From contig JAOANR010000013.1 of the NCBI GenBank assembly GCA_030278955.1, positions 40,646,191-40,710,190 of the forward strand: a DNA stretch of 64,000 nucleotides, in the 5' to 3' direction. The position numbers and the translations under genes are program-made. The DNA comes from Hygrophila difformis (Eukaryota; Streptophyta; Magnoliopsida; Lamiales; Acanthaceae). Below are positions 1 to 12,967 of this stretch, piece after piece. How positions within the stretch are numbered: position 1 is the first letter of the stretch; the number at the start of each line of letters is the position of its first letter. Under the pieces are notes generated by a model, which was given only the letters and a program-made list of their open reading frames with translations, had not been told where the DNA came from and did not search any database.

Positions 1-2125
1 GTATAGTTTTTATTTCCAATATGAGAGAGTGTATAGTTTATATTGCTAGATTCATTTAGTTGTGTAGTTATTTTTTTAGTTCTTATTTCTATATAATTTG
101 ATATATTAACTGTTAAAACAATACATTGGGTAACAATCGAGATGAAATGGAGATAATATGTTGGGACGGAGATAGTGTATATTCTAAAATTATATGATTA
201 AATAATTCTAACAAAATTTCACTTCACTATTTTTTTTCTTTATATATTTGCTAAAATATTGATCCAAAATTAAAGAATTAATAATGTCAAGAAATCAAAC
301 AACCATTTTTAATGAGATGGAGTATTTAAGACACGACACATATGAATTAATTTAATGTGGGAGTAGTAAGCTTGAAATTTAATTAACTAATTTATTGATG
401 TGATATGATTGTTAGTTGAGATTTAATGTGGATATATATAATACGGAAGTTTGAATAAATTATTCGAATGGGGTTGTATCCTGACTCAGAATTTCCTGAC
501 TTGCTACGTAGATGCAATACTTGTGCTATTGTGTGGTTTTTTTTTTTTACATATGGCTGTTTATTTTATTAATTTCCTTCCTTTTTATACATTTATTAAT
601 TAGGGTTTAATTTGGGGATGTTACCTTATTGTATGCCCCGAAATCGTGTGACAAATTTGATGTGGGATTTTCAATGTATTTTCCTTTCTTTTTCTTTGTA
701 TGTAGTGATCTGTTTGTTAATTATAATTTTTTTAATCTTTAGACCTTTTATGTAGTTCCACTATTACATGTTAAGTACAATGAAGTCATGTGTTAAACAC
801 GTTTATATTATGCTTCGAAACAGCTTCAAATGTGCTGCAACCATATTTTATTATATGAGATCTGTATACATATATTTTGTGAAATGTGTTGCGGACTCCT
901 TTTATCTATGCTGCTAAGCCTGTCAGAGGTGCTTTTTAAATTGCATACACATGTTGTAAGACTGATGATTTGATGCTATGTATTTGTTCATATGTTTTGA
1001 ATTGATGTCACCATTTCATGCTATTGATATCATCAACACATGCTTCTTTTTTAGCATAGATTCAGTGATTCATTCATTGAATGCTTTCTTTTTTAGGATC
1101 CCGGTCTGCCGTACCCGTCAATATTGTATGCTTTCTTTTGTTTCGGACTTGCAATTGCCACTCCACACCTCCATATTTTGCCCCATTCTTAAATGGCAGT
1201 TACAAATCACACCAAAGTAACTCCATTAATTTAGGATTTCACAAATACACCTTCCATTTGCATTGAATGCATTTAATTGGTATAACTGCACAACTTTTCC
1301 TCCCGTAGCACATTGGACTCTACATCAGAATACGTTAGGAAATCCAGATTCTTAGGAATCAGGATAGTAACTCTATTGTAAATTATTTATTAATATAATC
1401 AACTCTCTTGTAAATTATTTATTAATATAATATGATGATTATTAATTGAAATTTATTGAGAAGAGAGAGCCAGTGAGTTTGAATTTATTAAGGGTCGTCT
1501 CATTTTTCCTTTTGGTATACACTAAGCATATGTAGGCATCCAATATTGTGAAGAAGCAACCGATCCGAGAGGTGTCATGACTCGTGAACAAATGGCATTT
1601 GGCTGTCAATTGTGTGAGGTTTAATGTATCACAAGAAAAGTTTCAATATTTGAGAGGATCCAGCTGCAACCATATGGCATTTGTTGACTTCATCTCCCCA
1701 TCGGCACCGGCCACCAAAATTCCTTAAAATAGGCGTAATAGTTTTTTTTAAGGAAGATTATTTTAAGGGCATGCAATTTAAGAAACCAGCTTTATCATGT
1801 AACATCACCTTAATCTTTCGAATTGGCTATGGTTATGCATAACAAATATTTAGAGTTTGGAACGTTGAGTTTAGAAAGAAATTGCTTTTTCTTTTTCCTT
1901 TTTTTCCCATTTAAAGTTAGCCCAACTAATTAAATTTTTCAATCCTTATAAACATTAATATAATTATTAAGTAAATATCAGAGTATCCACAGTATCCTTA
2001 TAAACCTTAATAAAACCTTAATATAGTTGATCATGTTGATTCTACGATATGTCATTTCTCTTGATTTGTAAGGGGATTATTTGGGAGCAAATGGATATGT
2101 TAGTTGATAAGGGATGTTATATGTA
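1..2125. other. AT-rich flank, mostly non-coding
   Basis: This stretch is AT-rich with long T-runs and no long ORF. Parts of 600-1090 look like plant intron sequence: T-rich, with repeated short pyrimidine tracts before AG. A possible terminal exon is listed separately at 1097-1192. Near 1390-1430 a short direct repeat (a TAAATTATTTATTAATATAAT unit) occurs twice. Nothing else is recognised. Confidence 0.5.
1097..1192 (+). CDS. possible terminal exon of an unidentified gene
   Basis: After a pyrimidine-rich tract ending in TTTTTTAG, an open frame begins with DPGLPYPSILYAFF and runs 31 codons to a TAA. The segment is hydrophobic (LYAFFCFGLAIATP) and could be the end of a membrane protein whose earlier exons lie left of the window. 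There is no start codon and no family match that I recognise. The competing longer frame starting at 978 reads through the presumed acceptor and looks less protein-like. This could equally be chance. Confidence 0.2.
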   Translation, partial: DPGLPYPSILYAFFCFGLAIATPHLHILPHS

Positions 2126-2453
2126 CTCCCTCCGTCACACTAATTCCGTCTCACTCATCTTTTTGGTCCATTCCATTTCAATTGTCTCATTTCCTTTTTA
2201 GGAAATAATTAAATACAAACACAATTCCATCATATCACATTAATAAATAAATATATTAAATTTCCAACACACGACTATCACATCACACATAAATAAATCA
2301 ATTAAAAATTCAAACACATTTCAATCACATCACATAAATTCATAATTTATCCATAATTTAAACACTAATCTAGCCCTACATTAAATACTAACTATCCCCA
2401 CATAAAAACCCGCGCTCAAAAGAAATGAGACACTATTAGTGGGACAGAGGGAG
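2126..2453. mobile_element. Stowaway-type MITE
   Basis: The left end reads CTCCCTCCGTC and the right end GACAGAGGGAG. They form terminal inverted repeats flanked by TA on both sides (2124-2125 and 2454-2455). This is the classic Tc1/Mariner Stowaway signature. It has no coding capacity and lies about 570 bp upstream of the Sec14 gene start. Confidence 0.85.
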
Positions 2454-2997
2454 TAATATTTTTATAACATTATTATAAATTTATAATTGACTAATATGAT
2501 AAAGTTGAATTAACTTAATTGAAATATAAAATTCGAGTACCTATAATTAGCCTAAAATTTGAGAAAGGGAATTTTATTACTTAACACTTCTATTATAATC
2601 CTACCGAATTTAACCGATTTTATGACTAACCAATAATAATGAGAGCAATACTTGGAATATACTTTACGTCAGTGGGTACAACATGGAGTAGTTTTGGAAT
2701 GGCTGATAATTTTTCAAAATAAATCCCTAAAATATTTTCTTTAAAAAAAAAAGAAAATGAAAAGGCGCCGATCGAACTGAATGCCAACTACTTCCACCTG
2801 TAATCCGTATTCCTGACCTTTATGGATCACAAAATTGATTCATTTATTTCTCTTTATTATTACATATATCTACTCTTTTTCCCATTGGTGTTTGGTCAAA
2901 TTCTTGGAGCTCATTTGTTCCTCTCCAAGATTTTCTGCTTATTATTCTGATTGATCAATCTTCTTCACAAATCAGAATCAGAATCGTCGGAGGAGGA

Positions 2998-3024
2998 ACA
3001 GCAGCAGCAGCAGCAGCAGCAGAG
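2998..3024. repeat. CAG microsatellite in 5' UTR
   Basis: A run of about eight CAG units lies immediately upstream of the Sec14-gene ATG at 3028, so it is probably in its 5' UTR. A CTA microsatellite (about 3203-3229) lies in the first intron just after the donor site. Confidence 0.8.
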
Positions 3025-3027
3025 GGG

Positions 3028-4611
3028 ATGACGTCGTATCTCCGTCGCAAGTTCCAATCTTTCCAAAACGGAACATCGACGGATTCCGATGATGTAAAAG
3101 AGGAACGCCACCACGACTCCGAAAACATTGAAGAAATTGAGCGCAACAAAGTCGGAATTCTGAGGGCTGTTGTCCAAGCTCAAGATCCCTCTGTCCAGGT
3201 CCTACTACTACTACTACTACTACTACTAATCATTCTAATTATCTCTAGTAGAATTAATTAAGTAGCCAATTAATTAATACAACCAGTATTGTATTGTGTT
3301 TGGACATGTTCAATTCTGTTTGGTGGTTTGTCCAAATTTGGACAAGGTAGAGAGAAATTTAGAGATTGAGGTTGCCCTGCTGCTCTGATGAATTGCAGGA
3401 GCACGATGACCTAATGATGCGCCGATTTCTTCGAGCACGTGATCTGGATGTGGAGAAGGCGGCAGCTATGCTGCTCAAGTTTCTGAAATGGAGGAAAGAG
3501 TTTGTGCCCAAGGGTGTCATTTCGCCGGAGGAAATTCCGAACGATCTTGCCCATGACAAGCTGTTTATGCAGGGACACGACAGGATGGGGCGCCCCATTG
3601 TCATGGTCTATGCCTGTCGCCACAAGCCCACAACTGTCGAAGAGTTCAAACGTGAGAACAACTACTCCACAAACCAATGCTCCAATTAAACCTTTGAAGT
3701 TCAGTATATTTTGGGCTTGTTTGGAAGCCGACATATTTAGGAGCATATAGCGAATTCAATCAGTATATTCTCTCATAATTCTCTCTCCGATATATGCTAT
3801 CTCCTAGCGAATCTGCTTAGGAGGAGCATATAGAGAATTCAATCAGTATATTCTCTCATAATTCTCTCTCTGATATATGCTATCTACTAGCGAATCTGCT
3901 GACTCCCAAACATCCCATTTATGCTGAGTCTTGTTCCTTTCTCTTTTCGGCAGGTTTTGTTACGTTCACCCTCGACAAAATTTGCTCCAGGTAAATCGCC
4001 TTCTTGCTCGATGCACACACGCTGTTGTGTATCAATGGTCGTGTCGTATCGTATTTGATCGCCATTGTTATTACAGGATGCCAAGCGGGCACGAGAAGTT
4101 CACATCAATTGCAGATCTAGAAGGATGGGGGTATACAAACAGCGACATACGTGGATATCTTGCAGCCCTGACTATTCTGCAGGTACGTATGGCTATCTTT
4201 TCTTTCTAATACGATTTGCTCTCGATTATTTGCTTTCGCAGCATCGGATTGAGAGATTGATCGTATGATAATAGGACTACTACCCAGAGAGGTTGGGGAA
4301 GCTGATCATCATCCATGTGCCCTACATATTCATGACGGCGTGGAAGATGGTTTACCCCTTCATCGACAAAAACACTAAGAAAAAGGTAAGAGAGCTAACT
4401 TCTCATAGATAGATACATAGATAGACATGCCTAAACTATGATCAATGATATCTTCTCTAGGATACATTCTAATTCATGATAGATCTTGATGCAGATTATT
4501 TTTGTGGAAGACAAGAAACTGCAGTCGACATTGCTCCAAGACATCGATGAGGACCAACTTCCAGATACCTTGGGAGGGAAGCTAAAGCTGGTGCCAATTC
4601 AAGATTGCTGA
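3028..4611 (+). CDS. Sec14-like phosphatidylinositol/phospholipid transfer protein (CRAL-TRIO)
   Basis: The six-exon model is 3028-3198, 3399-3651, 3954-3990, 4077-4182, 4275-4385 and 4495-4611. Every junction is GT-AG and in phase. It totals 795 nt, or 264 residues. Residues from about 58 (EHDDLMMRRFLRARDLDVEKA) match the CRAL-TRIO N-terminal helical domain. The rest matches the lipid-binding domain: GRPIVMVYACRHKP, then a lipid-exchange-loop region around DYYPERLGKLIIIHVPYIF, then a C-terminal DQLPDTLGGKL. The family binds and exchanges phosphatidylinositol or other hydrophobic ligands between membranes and is usually cytosolic. The length fits small plant Sec14-only proteins without GOLD or nodulin tails. 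Exon 3 is only 37 nt. Intron 2 hosts a MITE-like insertion (3713-3916). Confidence 0.9.
3713..3916. mobile_element. MITE-like element inside Sec14 intron 2
   Basis: The ends are GGGCTTGTTTGGAAGCC and GACTCCCAAACATCCC, which are imperfect inverted repeats. The interior holds an about 83 bp unit (AGGAGCATATAG...GCGAATCTGCT) in two near-identical tandem copies. A 121 bp single-unit relative with the same ends lies at 20162-20282. I could not define a convincing target duplication, so the superfamily is unassigned. Confidence 0.65.
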
Positions 4612-5183
4612 GAAGAGATATAACAAAGATCATCACAAGGAAGTTTATTTAGGGATGCATTGTGCTTCATTCCTTGTAGCGACTGCAATTCAAGAATGGG
4701 CAGTATAGAACATATAAACGACCTTTTACACCGTTAACAACCAGATGCTGGTTAATATAGTACTATGCTTCTTGTATCTTTAGGCATAAGAATCTAAATT
4801 TCATAAATCATAATGGTCCAACCATCGTTTAGTTAATCCACAATCAACCAGACAAATAATGGCAAACATCAAGGATCGAGTGAGAGTTTCAAATGAGCAT
4901 ATGAGAAAAAGCTAGGAAGAGTATTTTTATTCCTATAAATTATAAAAATATATAATCTCAACATAAACTTGTTCAAAGGACCACATTATAAGGAGGAGCC
5001 AATGCCAGCATTATTCAGAAAAGTAGGGTACCTTCAGACTCTGCTGGGACTTTCAAGTCGATGAAAATTGACAGGACAGCTTTGAAGAGCAAAATTAACA
5101 ATTACAATGATATAAAAGCAGAAGTCCCCATAATTCTAGTTCGGCCAGGAGTTGGGGTAGTACATCCCTAATATCGGTATTTC
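4612..5183. other. intergenic, convergent 3' regions of the Sec14 and Rieske genes
   Basis: About 570 bp separates the stop codons of two convergent genes. It should contain both 3' UTRs and poly(A) sites. I see no ORF or repeat in it. Confidence 0.6.
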
Positions 5184-8100
5184 TCAACCAATCAGTAACT
5201 TGTTGTCTTCCAAAAAGGAGTAAGTGGGAACCTCCAGATTGTATGGTGCAGGTCCCTTGCGAATCCTACCAGAGATGTCGTAATGGGATCCATGGCATGG
5301 GCAAAACCATCCGCCAAAGTCTCCAGCATTGGGTAAGGGAATGCATCCCAGATGAGTACATACTCCAATGACAACCAGCCATTCAGGATTCTTGACTCTG
5401 ACAGCATCCTCCTGTGGATCCCGAAGGGAGGCCACATCAACACTATTGGCCAAATTGATGTCTTCTTCAGTTCGACGCCTGATAAAAACTGGCTTCCCAC
5501 GCCACTTGACGGTAACAGTTGAACCAGGTTCGATGCTAGATAGATCAACCTCAAGGGAAGCAAGAGCAAGGACATCTTTACTGGCAGACATGCTCAAAAC
5601 AAACTTCAGTACGAGGAGACGGGCCAATGATGCATACACGAACCTTCCTCCAGTCAAGACGAAGTATGCAAATGCACGCTTGCTGGGATCACCTGGTGGA
5701 TAGCGCTCGTGGTTGTGCTCATCATAGACAATCTTTGAAGTAGGATTCTTGATTGCTGCCACTGTAGCCGGAACATCTGAAATTAGCCCAGTCTCCTCCT
5801 GCCCTGGTGCAAGTGCACCAGAAGAAAACCCTAAAGAATGGCCAGCGAACAATTGTATATTATGTTTCAATTTGTAAAAGATGATAAAGTAATAGGGATT
5901 CAAAATAAGAAAGGGAGGCTGGTCGTGCATAATTCAATATACACACAAGTTGTTTGAGACATTCTGTTCACATAAAAAAAACAAAGAGAGAGAGAGAGAG
6001 AGAGAGAAACAGGAAGCTGTTAAACATGAACCAGGGATAAAAGCAACATAATTTTGAGAGAAACTTAAATGATTAAAAAGCAAATATTAATAGGTTATAT
6101 GAATATTACAAAATAGGGCAGCACATCACGAGATAAGTTATCGTGATTACTAAATCAGTGGAGACTGCTAGAGAAATCAGTTGTACTTGAAGCAGCATTT
6201 GTTTCAATCTTAATTTTCAGGTATTGTAAGTTTCAAGTGATTTAATCTACATTATTATCCATTTGAGTTGTGATCACGTGGATGTGCGCGATGGCAAATT
6301 GAGTTTGGGAATTGGGGTGAATATTTGATTGATTGGTAGAGTCTTTCCTTTCTGGGTTGCTTGGTCTGCAGAAATTTCTAGTGTCTACAAACATAGATGA
6401 TGAACAGGGTCATTATAAAAGGCACTGCATCATGTCCATAAAGTTAAACCATGAGACAGCGTATTAGGACATATAACTTGTTAATTGTTATATTAGCATT
6501 ATTATCTGTTCTTCTGTTTTAATGTTAGTAGTTCAGGCTTGGTAGGTGTCAAAATGTCTAGCTGTGTTACAATGCTTTAATTTAACACTTTTAGTCAATC
6601 TCTGAATTATGATCTATAAATCAAGTCTCTTGTTATTTTGTCCAACAGGAGAAATGCATCTTAGTTAACAAAGAAGCAAAAAAAGCACGTAATAGTGAAA
6701 CATGCAGGCAAGCATGGGAAATGTGCACATCTCTCACTGTAAGAATTAGCTAATCATAAGCTAGTGGAAATGGCATGAAACTGATTGAATCCAAGATAAA
6801 ACTCTTGATGCAAGAAGGAAGTGAAAGGAAAAGCAACAATGCGGGATAGCCACCTCTCAACTACAAATAGACTGAAAACAAGCAACCTAATTCGATTGCG
6901 CAAGCAGATACATGAATAGTTTTGCATACAATGCAATAATTATCATTTTGAATAATGCTTTCACCTAGAATCTTTCTACCTCGTTCATACCAAGTGTTCC
7001 AATGTTATAAGTCGTTAAACAGCTCAAAAGCACAACTCCTCCACTATTAAACTTCTTAAAAGAGCTTAAAACTCAGAATAATGTGACTTGCAGATTAAAC
7101 ATGAGTTCATGCTTACGCTCTGCATTGTCACATCCACCACCAAGTGGACTCAATCTCCATAACAAAGGCTGACCCATGGGAACTATCTGCCAAACCCCAA
7201 TTAAAAGGCATATCGAAGGCAAAACCAATTACTTCCGTTTACCTCATACATGATATGAATCAGCAAGATAGAACTACAACATATAACAAGAAATTCCTAT
7301 TGAGAAGATGTCATAATCTCAGTCCTTGGGAAATTCAATTTAATTTCATAAAACTAACCGGCGAATTCAACTTAGTCTTCCCCTACCCCATGCAGCCATG
7401 CCACGACGCCTTATTTTATGGAAGTACTGAAAAGGTCTTTAGAGTGCTCAAAATTGTAATATCTAATTAAATCAGATCACAGATCAATATTCTTGATTAA
7501 AAGTACAGATTACCATCCTCCTCACGGAATCATGATTTCCACCTACCTACAGTGTAAATATGGGAATAACAGAAAGAAGGAATTAACTGTCTCGCTCAAT
7601 TTTGCTTCCTCTAAAGAAATTAGGAAAAATGAAGCATGAAAAAGCAAACACACTGTTTGCATACTCAATACGCCAAAGAAAGGCAATGGAACAGTACCAG
7701 CCACAAAATCCTTAAGCCATAAACTGAGACCATTACAATGCATTAGTAGATAACTTAAAATTCTACTTTCAATACATGGCACAACTTTCTAATTTAAGTT
7801 CTTAACTACTTTTGGCACCATTTTTATCTTCAATTTGTATATAACATATTCATTCCACCATATTACTTTGTTATGACAGCCACCTAAACTTACTTATGGG
7901 AATAAAAGCAAAAAGAAATGAACTGCCTGTCTCATTTTGGGTTGTATTGAACAAAGTAAAGAAAAATACATCATGAAAGTAAGTCAACCCCTCCCCCCAA
8001 AACACACACAAGAGAAGGAAGGCAAAAATTAATCGAGACTACAAAAATCCATTCTATGTATATGTATATATATTTCCAATGCAGGATAAAGTCCGTAACA

Positions 8101-8740
8101 ATTTATACTTCAGTTTCTGGTATCATTTTGCAGTAACTTCACACATTTATCCATATATCAACTCAGATTAGCTTAGGTGGGAATTCACTCAATAACAACT
8201 GCAACAAATCATCCAAAATGAAATCACAGTCCTCAAACTGACAGCATCGATCCTACACATCTTTTGGAATACAAATAGCAGAATCTGATATTACACGGCC
8301 CAAACGAAAGAAGAGGAGCATTTCTCGGACCATTCCATTTCAAATACTATAACAAAATAATCGATCTAGAAACGAAAATTAACCTAACAAATTCATAATC
8401 TTTAACTAATCTCCCAAACGAAATCACGATCACCCAATAGAATAAAACACACGAATCCACCGAATCGCCATATTTCCCCAACTAATCGACACTCAGCAGC
8501 GAAATATTTATATAATCGCGAGATGGAAGCAAAACGAGCGAAACACATTTATGAAGGAGATAGAACCAAACCTTTTATCTGATCAAGAAGGAAATTTCCA
8601 TGCGGCAAATTAGATGCGGGTCTGCCCCGTCCATCATCAAAGGCGGTAAATGGATTGGTCCGGGAGACGAAGGCGGCGGACGAAGGCGTGGCAGAGCGCC
8701 ATGACTGAGAAGACAGCCTCCTCCCTGCTACCCTCAGCAT
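5184..8740 (-). CDS. mitochondrial cytochrome bc1 complex Rieske iron-sulfur protein
   Basis: There are two exons on the minus strand: 8740-8572 (56 codons plus 1 nt) and 5830-5184. They are joined by a 2.74 kb GT-AG intron and give 271 residues, the usual length for plant complex III Rieske subunits. The N-terminus ([16 protein letters not shown]) is Arg/Ser-rich, as expected of a mitochondrial presequence. A hydrophobic helix ([25 protein letters not shown]) anchors it in the inner membrane. The 2Fe-2S cluster motifs are CTHLGC (Cys214, His216 ligands, Cys219) and CPCHGSH (Cys233, His236 ligands, Cys235); Cys219 and Cys235 form the family disulfide. It transfers electrons from ubiquinol to cytochrome c1. 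Exon 2 begins at GFSSG; the upstream open frame starting MHDQPP is intron read-through. Confidence 0.95.
5831..8571. other. large intron of the Rieske gene
   Basis: This is a non-coding intron of about 2.7 kb. It contains a (GA)n microsatellite at about 5985-6007. The remainder is AT-rich with only short frames that show no family resemblance, and no transposon ends are recognised in it. Confidence 0.75.
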
Positions 8741-9160
8741 ATTGGAACAAGGGGAATGAAATTTGACAATTGCGATGGATACGGTAGGAAGGCTTCAACC
8801 TAGGGCTGCTGGTTCAGGAGAATTGGGGAACTTTATTTCAATATAGAAGAGGACGAAATGCCACGGAAGAACTTTATATGGCGCATAACAAAGGGACCGA
8901 CTAAAGTTGAGTTTCAAGGGCAACGTGGCAAATTTACCCCCCAAATTTCTTTTATTTATGCATAATAAAATACTAAAAAAATTTAAATTTTTTAAATAAT
9001 AAATTCCACAAAATAAAAATCAATGTAAAAATAGTAATAATAATTTTGGTTTTACTCTATACGTACATATTTAGGTGTTTAAATTAATTAAACAAAATAA
9101 AATTAGTAATATGCTAAAATTATTTCTCTCTATCCATCCATTGGATTGGATGAAAAAATA
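8741..9160. promoter_or_regulatory. probable promoter region of the Rieske gene
   Basis: This is the sequence directly upstream (minus-strand sense) of the Rieske ATG, bounded by a hAT MITE at 9169. Position alone supports the call. I could not pick a confident TATA box or specific operator. Confidence 0.4.
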
Positions 9161-9168
9161 TTCCTTCG

Positions 9169-9775
9169 TAGGGATGGTAAAAAAGTCCATACCCGATGGT
9201 GAAAACTGAAAATCGAATTTTCGGTACGATTTTGGGAGGATTATCGGGAATGGGCTGGGGATTGGGGATTCTTTTGGGGATGGGGGAAGTAGTCCCCGCC
9301 CCGACTCATCCCCGAATATTTAACATATTTTATATATTATACTTAATACTAGTATTTTATACATTATATTTTATAAACTTTACTCAGTCAATCCAAAATA
9401 ATTACAAAATGGATGAGAGCTTGACATATACCCATTGTAATTTGTATAGCATGGACTCCCACTGTAATTACTAAAACTCATTTATTTAATGGGTCGATTA
9501 TATATTAGAAACAAATATGAAATTTTAATGCGGATTATGGTTTATTGTTAAACAATACATGTGTGTTTTAATATTATAATTTATGAAATTGAAAATTGGC
9601 TTGAATAATATGGATTTGGTCCTCCCAATTACCCAAAAAATTGAAAATTGGCTTGTAAGTAAATCCCCGATAAGATCCCCGATGGGGATCGGGGAAATTA
9701 TGATACCCGATAAGATCCGACGGGGAACGGGCCGGTTTTGGGGACTAAAAATGCTAACGGTCATTGCCATTCCTG
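9169..9775. mobile_element. hAT-type non-autonomous element (607 bp)
   Basis: The left end TAGGGATGGTAA and the inverted right end CAGGAATGGCAA match hAT-style termini. Flanking 8 bp copies TTCCTTCG (9161-9168) and TTCCTTCA (9776-9783) agree at 7 of 8 positions, as an aged hAT target duplication would. The interior carries GGGGATGGGG/CCCCGAT-rich subterminal stretches at both ends and no transposase. Confidence 0.75.
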
Positions 9776-9783
9776 TTCCTTCA

Positions 9784-12329
9784 GTCCCATAAAATGATTA
9801 ATTTAATATTTTGACATTACTTACTATTTACTTTTGATTTAATCTTAGTACATGTATTGATAAAAATATATAACTAAGTTTTTTTTTTTTTTAAGTGACG
9901 CTAGAGCGTGACAAAAGAAAAAAAAAAACTAAAAAACCTACAGAAAGGGAATAGGAAAGAAGGGAAGAAAACTAAATGCGAGGGGAAATTCGCAGGAGGC
10001 AAGACGAATGACGATGATGGCTGTAGGGGAAATTCATGGCTATTCGGCGGATGAGTTTCTAATTGAAAATCGTTTTTTGGGATGCCTTTTTAGGGGATAA
10101 AATGTGTATGTTGAGTCTGCGAATGCGATGGCTTCTGTTGATTTTAATTTTTTTTTTTTTTTTTTTGACGTGTACCAATTGATTTGTATCATTACCAAGA
10201 GCAATTATGCGATAATATGGGTCAATAAGTCTATAAAACTTTAACTAAATTGTTCGATTATCCGTTGCATTTCGATCCTCTTAGGTCAGGCTAATTAATA
10301 TGGGATTCTCTTGGTCGATTATATAATGCTTAACGGACCATTTACATTTTTCCATAATCTACTAAAAGGACTTACTTGTTATTTCATTAAGTATTGTGTT
10401 CGTTTTAAGTAAGTGGAAAATTATATATGTACCAAAGATGTGCTCATCATTTCAAGAAATTCGCGGGAATACGATGAAATTTTATTGAAGTCGTCACCAA
10501 AAATTTTGTTGCCTGACGAAGTTCATCGCTTTGCTTGTCCCATAATGTGCCAGGCGACGAACAATGGAAGAAATCATTTCGTCACCTTCCTGCAAAAATT
10601 TGTAGTATATATATTTTTCAGATATACTATGTGTATAATTTTTACGGTGTGATTCATTCACTTCTAATTGAGTCAATCCTTTTTATATTGAGTCTATCTT
10701 ATGTATATAATCGATTAAAAAAAAAAGAAACTTTAATTTCGTTTGAAGATGTAATCACAAATAATCAAGTTACACAAATTGATTTGTATGATTATAATAA
10801 TAATTATGAAAATATTAAATATATTATTCAATATATAGTTGGTTTTATCATTATGATGCTCAAGTGCGTAGAGAATTGTTGGTCGAATATATATTCGGCA
10901 TAGTTGTGGTTTCAGTTGCACAATTGTGGTCGAATTTTAGAGTTTTTAGATTTTTATTATTTTAGGATGCCTTTGACAAAACTAACTATAATTGCAAGCT
11001 AGAATTGTTGGAAGTTGGAGTTTTATAACCTATAGATTTAGTAGAGGTTGGATCTATTTTATATAAATTGGTCTTTAAAGTAGTTGTAATTTTTAAAATA
11101 GTTAAAAAGAAAAGTACTTAAATTGAAAGAATAGTTTCTATTTGTAGAGCTTCTGAAAGAATCTCCAACCTGTAAAACCTTGTGTCGAAGTTTCTATTTT
11201 AGTGATTAAGATTTATTTATTTATTTTTTGTTGGTCAAATATATATTTAAGGCTATTTAATTTAGGTGTCATGTACATGGATATGGATAGCATCCAATAT
11301 CTGCAAACGCGATTATATTGTGTTGCCGGATCAAATTTTTGTGATGGCCAAATATAACCTTGATGTACGGAGGGGTTTTGTGATGTTTTATGACGGTGAT
11401 ACTCGAGCATGGTTTCAATATTTGTGAGTGAAATAATTTTTATTAATAATAAATATTATACATATAAAAAAGAACTGCTATATTATTTGTATAAATGTAG
11501 CCGGATTTCGATGCATCCCAAACAACCTGATATATATTGAAATTAATTGCACTTTCCACCTAAAAAAATTAAAAAAGGCAAAATGCTTTCAATGCGTATT
11601 GCCGATTTTGTAAATTGTAATCTGAGGTCATTAAATAAAAACACAACCTGGAATGTGGTTGCCCTAATTCATTTGTGTATAAATACTACTACATGTTAAA
11701 CTTCACAAATCTTCATCGGGTTTTTCATCATATTTTGCTATAATCTCTTTTTCACTTTTCATCATCACATCCTCAAAAAAATAATCAATTTGCAATTGGA
11801 ATTCTCAAATTTCAATAGGACCTGTTTTGCAGATGGATATCATCACTTAGATTGAGATCTAACAAATGGGATCGAAATCACTTGTCGATCCTCAAAAATT
11901 AATTAAATGGTATGCTCGTATCTCATTCATATCATTTTTTTTTTAAAATTTGTTTTTTGTTGCTCTAGATAAATATTTTATTTGCTCCTCTCATCCATAT
12001 ATGAATGTTGTGTGCAGTTAATTGGAGGAGAAATGAAGATGAATCCACTCTCAAAATTGAGATGATTGAAATTCATCAATGTCTCAGGTGCATGAGTTTG
12101 GTTCCCATGCTATAATTTAAATTTTAAATGAGATTGAATTTGATTTATGTATTTAATTACTTATTTTTCCCCCAATCAACAACCCTAAATTTTCAAACCC
12201 ACGTCATTTATTGACACAAAATCTCTATTTTGATTTTGATAATTATAGTTAAATCATACTCCCTCCGTTCTATGTAATGTGTCTTGTTTGTCTTTGTGAC
12301 ACTGTTCATTGTTCAACTTTGAGACCACA
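9784..12329. other. AT-rich intergenic region
   Basis: About 2.5 kb with no supportable gene. Several poly-T and poly-A tracts occur (for example near 9880 and 10150). A TATAAATA at 11678-11685 precedes a stretch with CT-rich leader-like sequence and a very short ATG frame, but no extended coding follows. The start of a Stowaway-like end (ACTCCCTCCGTTC) is visible at about 12258 without a partner. Confidence 0.5.
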
Positions 12330-12842
12330 AATTAATTTTTTTTTTTTTGTAAGAACTCTCTAAGCCTAAAAATTTTTTTAGTCTTGAAAACAGACTATCG
12401 TCTCTTACACTAAAAATTCAATATGCCAGTTATTTTTTTAAACTTAACATGATGTGTTTAGATTTGAGACCACAAAACATTCGATTATTGGATTTCTAAA
12501 CCCGTCGGTAAAACTATAGATAATTTTAATCACAAGCTTTTGGCAAAATTGTGCCACCAATAGTTACCGATGGTTTCAATACAATCATCATCATCATTAA
12601 TGTTATACGTATATGAGCTTTTAGGGGATGAATTTTTGAGCTTAGAGAAAATAGACTATCGTCTCTTACCCCAAAAATTCTACATGCCAGTTATTTTTCT
12701 TAACTTTAACATGATGTATTTAGATTTGAGACCACAAAACATTCGATCATTGGATTTCTAAACCCGTCGGTAACACAATAGGTAATTTTAGTCGCAAGCT
12801 TTTGGCAAAATTGTGCCACCAATAGTTACCGACGGTTTCAAT

Positions 12843-12872
12843 GCAATCATCATCATCATCATCATCATCATC
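12843..12872. repeat. ATC/CAT microsatellite
   Basis: An expanded CAT-repeat tract lies within one unit of the tandem array. Its length varies between units, so it evolves separately from the unit. Confidence 0.8.
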
Positions 12873-12967
12873 ATTAATAATGTTATATGTATATGAGCTT
12901 TTAGGGGAAGAATTTTTGAGCTTAGAGACCTCTTATAAAGTTATTTAAATTAAAATATCTTTGTAAG

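Noticed and set aside
3199..3261. Extension of the Sec14 first exon into a poly-Leu/Ile tail
   Set aside because: It is read-through of a CTA microsatellite after a consensus GT donor; splicing to 3399 restores the conserved domain in frame.
5831..5930. Alternative N-terminus [15 protein letters not shown] for the Rieske protein
   Set aside because: The sequence is intron: an AG acceptor precedes GFSSG, and the 8740 exon supplies a proper presequence in phase.
7543..7782. Small gene inside the Rieske intron
   Set aside because: Hydrophobic random-looking frame in AT-rich intron DNA without splice or promoter support.
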